Shown here: piece by piece, positions 53,814-64,000 of the stretch
How the letters are laid out: each line of letters starts with the position of its first letter
Position numbering within the stretch: position 1 is the stretch's first letter
From: Brassica napus
Lineage: Eukaryota > Streptophyta > Magnoliopsida > Brassicales > Brassicaceae
Length of the DNA stretch: 64,000 nt
Assembly: GCF_020379485.1 (NCBI RefSeq)
Contig: NW_026016750.1
Coordinates: 124,001 to 188,000, forward strand
Direction of reading: 5' to 3'
Position numbers and translations under genes: made by a program
Notes under the pieces: generated by a model
Seen by the model: only the letters and a program-made list of their open reading frames with translations
Database searches by the model: none
What the model was told of the DNA's origin: nothing

Positions 53814-56800
53814 CCAATCAAACCAGGATGAATCTCTTTTTAAGAAGCTTGATTTGGATACGTAAAGTGGTGGAGAATCACCGGGAAGTTGAATAAATCT
53901 CATAGGAGTTGGCATGAAGAAGTTATCCCACTTTCAAATCAGGTGATTCCAGTTTCCCAGTTTGGGAATAGCACAGCTTCTTCGTCGTTCCAAACAAACC
54001 ACGATGAATCACTTTGTAAGAAGCTTGATTTGGATACATCAAGTGGTGGAGAATCACCAGGAAGTTCAATAAATCTCATAGGAGTTGGGATGAAGAAGTT
54101 ATCCCACTTTCAAATAAGGTGATTCCAGTTTCCCAGTTTGGGAATAGCACAGCTTCTTCGTCGTTCCAATCAAACCACGATGAATCTCCTTGTAAGAAGC
54201 TTGATTTGGATACATAAAGTGGTGGAGAATCACCAGGAAGTTGAATAAATCTCATAGGAGTTGGCATGAAGAAGTTATCCCACTTTCAAATCAGGTGATT
54301 CCAGTTTCCCAGTTTGGGAATAGAACAGCTTCTTCGTCGTTCCAATCAAACCAGGATGAATCACTTTGTAAGAAGCTTGATTTGGATACATAAAGTGGTG
54401 GAGAATCACCAGGAAGTTGAATAAATCTCATAGGAGTTGGCATGAAGAAGTTATCCCACTTTCAAATCAGTTGATTCCAGTTTCCCAGTTTGGGAATAGC
54501 ACAGCTTCTTCGTCGTTCCAATCAAACCAGGATGAATCTCTTTGTAAGAAGCTTGATTTGGATACATAAAGTGGTGGAGAATCACCAGGAAGTTGAATAA
54601 ATCTCATAGGAGTTGGCATGAAGAAGTTATCCCACTTTCAAATCAGGTGATTCCAGTTTCCCAGTTTGGGAATAGCACAGCTTCTTCGTCGTTCCAATCA
54701 AACCAGGATGAATCTCTTTGTAAGAAGCTTGATTTGGATACATAAAGTGGTGGAGAATCACCAGGAAGTTGAATAAATCTCATAGGAGTTGGCATGAAGA
54801 AGTTATCCCACTTTCAAATCAGGTGATTCCAGTTTCCCAGTTTGGGAATAGCACAGCTTCTTCGTCGTTCCAATCAAACCAGGATGAATCACTTTGTAAG
54901 AAGCTTGATTTGGATACATAAAGTGGTGGAGAATCACCAGGAAGTTGAATAAATCTCATAGGAGTTGGCATGAAGAAGTTATCCCACTTTCAAATCAGGT
55001 GATTCCAGTTTCCCAGTTTGGGAATAGCACAGCTTCTTCGTCGTTCCAATCAAACCAGGATGAATCTCTTTGTAAGAAGCTTGATTTGGATACATAAAGT
55101 GGTGGAGAATCACCAGGAAGTTGAATAAATCTCATAGGAGTTGGCATGAAGAAGTTATCCCACTTTCAAATCAGGTGATTCCAGTTTCCCAGTTTGGGAA
55201 TAGCACAGCTTCTTCGTCGTTCCAATCAAACCAGGATGAATCTCTTTGTAAGAAGCTTGATTTGGATACATAAAGTGGTGGAGAATCACCAGGAAGTTGA
55301 ATAAATGGTGGAGAATCACCAGGAAGTTGAATAAATCTCATAGGAGTTGGCATGAAGAAGTTATCCCACTTTCAAATCAGGTGATTCCAGTTTCCCAGTT
55401 TGGGAATAGCACAGCTTCTTCGTCGTTCCAATCAAACCAGGATGAATCACTTTGTAAGAAGCTTGATTTGGATACATAAAGTGGTGGAGAATCACCAGGA
55501 AGTTGAATAAATCTCATAGGAGTTGGCATGAAGAAGTTATCCCACTTTCAAATCAGGTGATTCCAGTTTCCCAGTTTGGGAATAGCACAGCTTCTTCGTC
55601 GTTCCAATCAAACCAGGATGAATCTCTTTGTAAGAAGCTTGATTTGGATACATAAAGTGGTGGAGAATCACCAGGAAGTTGAATAAATCTCATAGGAGTT
55701 GGCATGAAGAAGTTATCCCACTTTCAAATCAGGTGATTCCAGTTTCCCAGTTTGGGAATAGCACAGCTTCTTCGTCGTTCCAATCAAACCAGGATGAATC
55801 TCTTTGTAAGAAGCTTGATTTGGATACATAAAGTGGTGGAGAATCACCAGGAAGTTGAATAAATCTCATAGGAGTTGGCATGAAGAAGTTATCCCACTTT
55901 CAAATCAGGTGATTCCAGTTTCCCAGTTTGGGAATAGCACAGCTTCTTCGTCGTTCCAATCAAACCAGGATGAATCACTTTGTAAGAAGCTTGATTTGGA
56001 TACATAAAGTGGTGGAGAATCACCAGGAAGTTGAATAAATCTCATAGGAGTTGGCATGAAGAAGTTATCCCACTTTCAAATCAGGTGATTCCAGTTTCCC
56101 AGTTTGGGAATAGCACAGCTTCTTCGTCGTTCCAATCAAACCAGGATGAATCTCTTTGTAAGAAGCTTGATTTGGATACATAAAGTGGTGGAGAATCACC
56201 AGGAAGTTGAATAAATCTCATAGGAGTTGGCATGAAGAAGTTATCCCACTTTCAAATCAGGTGATTCCAGTTTCCCAGTTTGGGAATAGCACAGCTTCTT
56301 CGTCGTTCCAATCAAACCAGGATGAATCTCTTTGTAAGAAGCTTGATTTGGATACATAAAGTGGTGGAGAATCACCAGGAAGTTGAATAAATCTCATAGG
56401 AGTTGGCATGAAGAAGTTATCCCACTTTCAAATCAGGTGATTCCAGTTTCCCAGTTTGGGAATAGCACAGCTTCTTCGTCGTTCCAATCAAACCAGGATG
56501 AATCACTTTGTAAGAAGCTTGATTTGGATACATAAAGTGGTGGAGAATCACCAGGAAGTTGAATAAATCTCATAGGAGTTGGATGAAGAAGTTATCCCAC
56601 TTTCAAATCAGGTGATTCCAGTTTCCCAGTTTGGGAATAGCACAGCTTCTTCGTCGTTCCAATCAAACCAGGATGAATCTCTTTGTAAGAAGCTTGATTT
56701 GGATACATAAAGTGGTGGAGAATCACCAGGAAGTTGAATAAATCTCATAGGAGTTGGCATGAAGAAGTTATCCCACTTTCAAATCAGGTGATTCCAGTTT

Positions 56801-59800
56801 CCCAGTTTGGGAATAGCACAGCTTCTTCGTCGTTCCAATCAAACCAGGATGAATCACTTTGTAAGAAGCTTGATTTGGATACATAAAGTGGTGGAGAATC
56901 ACCAGGAAGTTGAATAAATCTCATAGGAGTTGGCATGAAGAAGTTATCCCACTTTCAAATCAGGTGATTCCAGTTTCCCAGTTTGGGAATAGCACAGCTT
57001 CTTCGTCGTTCCAATCAAACCAGGATGAATCACTTTGTAAGAAGCTTGATTTGGATACATAAAGTGGTGGAGAATCACCAGGAAGTTGAATAAATCTCAT
57101 AGGAGTTGGCATGAAGAAGTTATCCCACTTTCAAATCAGGTGATTCCAGTTTCCCAGTTTGGGAATAGCACAGCTTCTTCGTCGTTCCAATCAAACCAGG
57201 ATGAATCTCTTTGTAAGAAGCTTGATTTGGATACATAAAGTGGTGGAGAATCACCAGGAAGTTGAATAAATCTCATAGGAGTTGGCATGAAGAAGTTATC
57301 CCACTTTCAAATCAGGTGATTCCAGTTTCCCAGTTTGGGAATAGCACAGCTTCTTCGTCGTTCCAATCAAACCAGGATGAATCTCTTTGTAAGAAGCTTG
57401 ATTTGGATACATAAAGTGGTGGAGAATCACCAGGAAGTTGAATAAATCTCATAGGAGTTGGCATGAAGAAGTTATCCCACTTTCAAATCAGGTGATTCCA
57501 GTTTCCCAGTTTGGGAATAGCACAGCTTCTTCGTCGTTCCAATCAAACCAGGATGAATCTCTTTGTAAGAAGCTTGATTTGGATACATAAAGTGGTGGAG
57601 AATCACCAGGAAGTTGAATAAATCTCATAGGAGTTGGCATGAAGAAGTTATCCCACTTTCAAATCAGGTGATTCCAGTTTCCCAGTTTGGGAATAGCACA
57701 GCTTCTTCGTCGTTCCAATCAAACCAGGATGAATCTCTTTGTAAGAAGCTTGATTTGGATACATAAAGTGGTGGAGAATCACCAGGAAGTTGAATAAATC
57801 TCATAGGAGTTGGCATGAAGAAGTTATCCCACTTTCAAATCAGGTGATTCCAGTTTCCCAGTTTGGGAATAGCACAGCTTCTTCGTCGTTCCAATCAAAC
57901 CAGGATGAATCTCTTTGTAAGAAGCTTGATTTGGATACATAAAGTGGTGGAGAATCACCAGGAAGTTGAATAAATCTCATAGGAGTTGGCATGAAGAAGT
58001 TATCCCACTTTCAAATCAGGTGATTCCAGTTTCCCAGTTTGGGAATAGCACAGCTTCTTCGTCGTTCCAATCAAACCAGGATGAATCTCTTTGTAAGAAG
58101 CTTGATTTGGATACATAAAGTGGTGGAGAATCACCAGGAAGTTGAATAAATCTCATAGGAGTTGGCATGAAGAAGTTATCCCACTTTCAAATCAGGTGAT
58201 TCCAGTTTCCCAGTTTGGGAATAGCACAGCTTCTTCGTCGTTCCAATCAAACCAGGATGAATCTCTTTGTAAGAAGCTTGATTTGGATACATAAAGTGGT
58301 GGAGAATCACCAGGAAGTTGAATAAATCTCATAGGAGTTGGCATGAAGAAGTTATCCCACTTTCAAATCAGGTGATTCCAGTTTCCCAGTTTGGGAATAG
58401 CACAGCTTCTTCGTCGTTCCAATCAAACCAGGATGAATCTCTTTGTAAGAAGCTTGATTTGGATACATAAAGTGGTGGAGAATCACCAGGAAGTTGAATA
58501 AATCTCATAGGAGTTGGCATGAAGAAGTTATCCCACTTTCAAATCAGGTGATTCCAGTTTCCCAGTTTGGGAATAGCACAGCTTCTTCGTCGTTCCAATC
58601 AAACCAGGATGAATCACTTTGTAAGAAGCTTGATTTGGATACATAAAGTGGTGGAGAATCACCAGGAAGTTGAATAAATCTCATAGGAGTTGGCATGAAG
58701 AAGTTATCCCACTTTCAAATCAGGTGATTCCAGTTTCCCAGTTTGGGAATAGCACAGCTTCTTCGTCGTTCCAATCAAACCAGGATGAATCACTTTGTAA
58801 GAAGCTTGATTTGGATACATAAAGTGGTGGAGAATCACCAGGAAGTTGAATAAATCTCATAGGAGTTGGCATGAAGAAGTTATCCCACTTTCAAATCAGG
58901 TGATTCCAGTTTCCCAGTTTGGGAATAGCACAGCTTCTTCGTCGTTCCAATCAAACCAGGATGAATCACTTTGTAAGAAGCTTGATTTGGATACATAAAG
59001 TGGTGGAGAATCACCAGGAAGTTGAATAAATCTCATAGGAGTTGGCATGAAGAAGTTATCCCACTTTCAAATCAGGTGATTCCAGTTTCCCAGTTTGGGA
59101 ATAGCACAGCTTCTTCGTCGTTCCAATCAAACCAGGATGAATCTCTTTGTAAGAAGCTTGATTTGGATACATAAAGTGGTGGAGAATCACCAGGAAGTTG
59201 AATAAATCTCATAGGAGTTGGCATGAAGAAGTTATCCCACTTTCAAATCAGGTGATTCCAGTTTCCCAGTTTGGGAATAGCACAGCTTCTTCGTCGTTCC
59301 AATCAAACCAGGATGAATCTCTTTGTAAGAAGCTTGATTTGGATACATAAAGTGGTGGAGAATCACCAGGAAGTTGAATAAATCTCATAGGAGTTGGCAT
59401 GAAGAAGTTATCCCACTTTCAAATCAGGTGATTCCAGTTTCCCAGTTTGGGAATAGCACAGCTTCTTCGTCGTTCCAATCAAACCAGGATGAATCACTTT
59501 GTAAGAAGCTTGATTTGGATACATAAAGTGGTGGAGAATCACCAGGAAGTTGAATAAATCTCATAGGAGTTGGCATGAAAGAAGTTATCCCACTTTCAAA
59601 TCAGGTGATTCCAGTTTCCCAGTTTGGGAATAGCACAGCTTCTTCGTCGTTCCAATCAAACCAGGATGAATCTCTTTGTAAGAAGCTTGATTTGGATACA
59701 TAAAGTGGTGGAGAATCACCAGGAAGTTGAATAAATCTCATAGGAGTTGGCATGAAGAAGTTATCCCACTTTCAAATCAGGTGATTCCAGTTTCCCAGTT

Positions 59801-62800
59801 TGGGAATAGCACAGCTTCTTCGTCGTTCCAATCAAACCAGGATGAATCTCTTTGTAAGAAGCTTGATTTGGATACATAAAGTGGTGGAGAATCACCAGGA
59901 AGTTGAATAAATCTCATAGGAGTTGGCATGAAGAAGTTATCCCACTTTCAAATCAGGTGATTCCAGTTTCCCAGTTTGGGAATAGCACAGCTTCTTCGTC
60001 GTTCCAATCAAACCAGGATGAATCTCTTTGTAAGAAGCTTGATTTGGATACATAAAGTGGTGGAGAATCACCAGGAAGTTGAATAAATCTCATAGGAGTT
60101 GGCATGAAGAAGTTATCCCACTTTCAAATCAGGTGATTCCAGTTTCCCAGTTTGGGAATAGCACAGCTTCTTCGTCGTTCCAATCAAACCAGGATGAATC
60201 ACTTTGTAAGAAGCTTGATTTGGATACATAAAGTGGTGGAGAATCACCAGGAAGTTGAATAAATCTCATAGGAGTTGGCATGAAGAAGTTATCCCACTTT
60301 CAAATCAGGTGATTCCAGTTTCCCAGTTTGGGAATAGCACAGCTTCTTCGTCGTTCCAATCAAACCAGGATGAATCACTTTGTAAGAAGCTTGATTTGGA
60401 TACATAAAGTGGTGGAGAATCACCAGGAAGTTGAATAAATCTCATAGGAGTTGGCATGAAGAAGTTATCCCACTTTCAAATCAGGTGATTCCAGTTTCCC
60501 AGTTTGGGAATAGCACAGCTTCTTCGTCGTTCCAATCAAACCAGGATGAATCACTTTGTAAGAAGCTTGATTTGGATACATAAAGTGGTGGAGAATCACC
60601 AGGAAGTTGAATAAATCTCATAGGAGTTGGCATGAAGAAGTTATCCCACTTTCAAATCAGGTGATTCCAGTTTCCCAGTTTGGGAATAGCACAGCTTCTT
60701 CGTCGTTCCAATCAAACCAGGATGAATCACTTTGTAAGAAGCTTGATTTGGATACATAAAGTGGTGGAGAATCACCAGGAAGTTGAATAAATCTCATAGG
60801 AGTTGGCATGAAGAAGTTATCCCACTTTCAAATCAGGTGATTCCAGTTTCCCAGTTTGGGAATAGCACAGCTTCTTCGTCGTTCCAATCAAACCAGGATG
60901 AATCTCTTTGTAAGAAGCTTGATTTGGATACATAAAGTGGTGGAGAATCACCAGGAAGTTGAATAAATCTCATAGGAGTTGGCATGAAGAAGTTATCCCA
61001 CTTTCAAATCAGGTGATTCCAGTTTCCCAGTTTGGGAATAGCACAGCTTCTTCGTCGTTCCAATCAAACCAGGATGAATCACTTTGTAAGAAGCTTGATT
61101 TGGATACATAAAGTGGTGGAGAATCACCAGGAAGTTGAATAAATCTCATAGGAGTTGGCATGAAGAAGTTATCCCACTTTCAAATCAGGTGATTCCAGTT
61201 TCCCAGTTTGGGAATAGCACAGCTTCTTCGTCGTTCCAATCAAACCAGGATGAATCACTTTGTAAGAAGCTTGATTTGGATACATAAAGTGGTGGAGAAT
61301 CACCAGGAAGTTGAATAAATCTCATAGGAGTTGGATGAAGAAGTTATCCCACTTTCAAATCAGGTGATTCCAGTTTCCCAGTTTGGGAATAGCACAGCTT
61401 CTTCGTCGTTCCAATCAAACCAGGATGAATCTCTTTGTAAGAAGCTTGATTTGGATACATAAAGTGGTGGAGAATCACCAGGAAGTTGAATAAATCTCAT
61501 AGGAGTTGGCATGAAGAAGTTATCCCACTTTCAAATCAGGTGATTCCAGTTTCCCAGTTTGGGAATAGCACAGCTTCTTCGTCGTTCCAATCAAACCAGG
61601 ATGAATCACTTTGTAAGAAGCTTGATTTGGATACATAAAGTGGTGGAGAATCACCAGGAAGTTGAATAAATCTCATAGGAGTTGGCATGAAGAAGTTATC
61701 CCACTTTCAAATCAGGTGATTCCAGTTTCCCAGTTTGGGAATAGCACAGCTTCTTCGTCGTTCCAATCAAACCAGGATGAATCTCTTTGTAAGAAGCTTG
61801 ATTTGGATACATAAAGTGGTGGAGAATCACCAGGAAGTTGAATAAATCTCATAGGAGTTGGCATGAAGAAGTTATCCCACTTTCAAATCAGGTGATTCCA
61901 GTTTCCCAGTTTGGGAATAGCACAGCTTCTTCGTCGTTCCAATCAAACCAGGATGAATCTCTTTGTAAGAAGCTTGATTTGGATACATAAAGTGGTGGAG
62001 AATCACCAGGAAGTTGAATAAATCTCATAGGAGTTGGCATGAAGAAGTTATCCCACTTTCAAATCAGGTGATTCCAGTTTCCCAGTTTGGGAATAGCACA
62101 GCTTCTTCGTCGTTCCAATCAAACCAGGATGAATCTCTTTGTAAGAAGCTTGATTTGGATACATAAAGTGGTGGAGAATCACCAGGAAGTTGAATAAATC
62201 TCATAGGAGTTGGCATGAAGAAGTTATCCCACTTTCAAATCAGGTGATTCCAGTTTCCCAGTTTGGGAATAGCACAGCTTCTTCGTCGTTCCAATCAAAC
62301 CAGGATGAATCACTTTGTAAGAAGCTTGATTTGGATACATAAAGTGGTGGAGAATCACCAGGAAGTTGAATAAATCTCATAGGAGTTGGCATGAAGAAGT
62401 TATCCCACTTTCAAATCAGGTGATTCCAGTTTCCCAGTTTGGGAATAGCACAGCTTCTTCGTCGTTCCAATCAAACCAGGATGAATCACTTTGTAAGAAG
62501 CTTGATTTGGATACATAAAGTGGTGGAGAATCACCAGGAAGTTGAATAAATCTCATAGGAGTTGGCATGAAGAAGTTATCCCACTTTCAAATCAGGTGAT
62601 TCCAGTTTCCCAGTTTGGGAATAGCACAGCTTCTTCGTCGTTCCAATCAAACCAGGATGAATCTCTTTGTAAGAAGCTTGATTTGGATACATAAAGTGGT
62701 GGAGAATCACCAGGAAGTTGAATAAATCTCATAGGAGTTGGCATGAAGAAGTTATCCCACTTTCAAATCAGGTGATTCCAGTTTCCCAGTTTGGGAATAG

Positions 62801-64000
62801 CACAGCTTCTTCGTCGTTCCAATCAAACCAGGATGAATCACTTTGTAAGAAGCTTGATTTGGATACATAAAGTGGTGGAGAATCACCAGGAAGTTGAATA
62901 AATCTCATAGGAGTTGGCATGAAGAAGTTATCCCACTTTCAAATCAGGTGATTCCAGTTTCCCAGTTTGGGAATAGCACAGCTTCTTCGTCGTTCCAATC
63001 AAACCAGGATGAATCACTTTGTAAGAAGCTTGATTTGGATACATAAAGTGGTGGAGAATCACCAGGAAGTTGAATAAATCTCATAGGAGTTGGCATGAAG
63101 AAGTTATCCCACTTTCAAATCAGGTGATTCCAGTTTCCCAGTTTGGGAATAGCACAGCTTCTTCGTCGTTCCAATCAAACCAGGATGAATCTCTTTGTAA
63201 GAAGCTTGATTTGGATACATAAAGTGGTGGAGAATCACCAGGAAGTTGAATAAATCTCATAGGAGTTGGCATGAAGAAGTTATCCCACTTTCAAATCAGG
63301 TGATTCCAGTTTCCCAGTTTGGGAATAGCACAGCTTCTTCGTCGTTCCAATCAAACCAGGATGAATCTCTTTGTAAGAAGCTTGATTTGGATACATAAAG
63401 TGGTGGAGAATCACCAGGAAGTTGAATAAATCTCATAGGAGTTGGCATGAAGAAGTTATCCCACTTTCAAATCAGGTGATTCCAGTTTCCCAGTTTGGGA
63501 ATAGCACAGCTTCTTCGTCGTTCCAATCAAACCAGGATGAATCACTTTGTAAGAAGCTTGATTTGGATACATAAAGTGGTGGAGAATCACCAGGAAGTTG
63601 AATAAATCTCATAGGAGTTGGCATGAAGAAGTTATCCCACTTTCAAATCAGGTGATTCCAGTTTCCCAGTTTGGGAATAGCACAGCTTCTTCGTCGTTCC
63701 AATCAAACCAGGATGAATCTCTTTGTAAGAAGCTTGATTTGGATACATAAAGTGGTGGAGAATCACCAGGAAGTTGAATAAATCTCATAGGAGTTGGCAT
63801 GAAGAAGTTATCCCACTTTCAAATCAGGTGATTCCAGTTTCCCAGTTTGGGAATAGCACAGCTTCTTCGTCGTTCCAATCAAACCAGGATGAATCTCTTT
63901 GTAAGAAGCTTGATTTGGATACATAAAGTGGTGGAGAATCACCAGGAAGTTGAATAAATCTCATAGGAGTTGGCATGAAGAAGTTATCCCACTTTCAAAT
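53814..64000 (+). repeat. 176-bp centromeric satellite array (about 58 monomers, continues past the window)
   Basis: These are head-to-tail monomers with an exact 176-bp step (for example the HindIII site at 54550, 54726, 54902 and 55078). The first three or four monomers beside element G carry many private changes; from about 54530 on, copies are nearly identical and vary mainly at one site (GAATCTCTT against GAATCACTT). Length variants: a 206-bp monomer with a 30-bp internal duplication (55255-55460), 1-bp deletions near 56582 and 61334, and a 1-bp insertion near 59579. Each monomer contains the dyad TTCCCA-GTT-TGGGAA. The likely role is centromeric repeat; no transcription unit is seen. 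Confidence 0.97.

Noticed and set aside
53814..64000. CRISPR-like or gene-like repeated structure
   Set aside because: There are no spacers; it is a head-to-tail 176-bp satellite, and the 60 to 83-codon frames in it shift phase in each monomer.

Overview
The window is plant centromeric or pericentromeric DNA. Two blocks of a 176-bp tandem satellite (23421-24834 and 53814-64000) hold two large nests of Ty1/copia LTR retrotransposons, and I see no host gene. The elements have a copia domain order (gag, protease, integrase, reverse transcriptase, RNase H), YVDD and DD35E motifs, primer-binding sites matching plant initiator-methionine tRNA, and 5-bp target duplications. A roughly 180-bp satellite with a HindIII site in each monomer, invaded by young copia elements, fits a Brassicaceae centromere, perhaps a non-thaliana Arabidopsis such as the A. 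lyrata group. The species call is inference.

Left nest (1-23420): a plus-strand element E, whose 5' end lies outside the window, sits in satellite DNA and ends at 23420. It is broken by two minus-strand insertions: A (2-5993) in its leader, and B (8454-20602, TSD GATAC) in its integrase/RT linker. B is broken by C (10092-16163, TSD ACTCC), and C by a solo LTR of the A family (13388-13920, TSD TTAGT). The order of insertion is therefore E, B, C, solo LTR, with A independent.

Middle satellite (23421-24834): about eight diverged monomers.

Right nest (24835-53813): minus-strand G (25175-53813, with an extra LTR-leader remnant on its left) holds plus-strand H (26289-49320, TSD TTGTA). H holds plus-strand I (28131-45647, TSD CTTAT). 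The 5' LTR of I holds both D (28182-34076, plus, TSD ATTTG) and J (34266-40338, minus, TSD GCTGG). Every boundary was placed from LTR ends and target duplications.

Right satellite (53814-64000): about 58 monomers, diverged next to the nest and nearly identical further away.

The elements form two guilds. A/E, B, D and J have a normal Gag with a CX2CX4HX4C zinc knuckle, and U3 regions with clustered GTAC motifs. C/I, H and G have the same kind of pol but a strongly altered Gag. It lacks the zinc knuckle, has a Lys/Arg-rich stretch in its place, and is paired with U3 regions carrying a long ACCACAGTAA hairpin. A, D, I and J keep an unbroken gag-pol frame and nearly identical LTRs, so they look recently active. 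Exchange of parts (a swapped U3 in E, a mosaic pol in B, duplicated leader-LTR units in G) suggests repeated recombination within this centromeric community.
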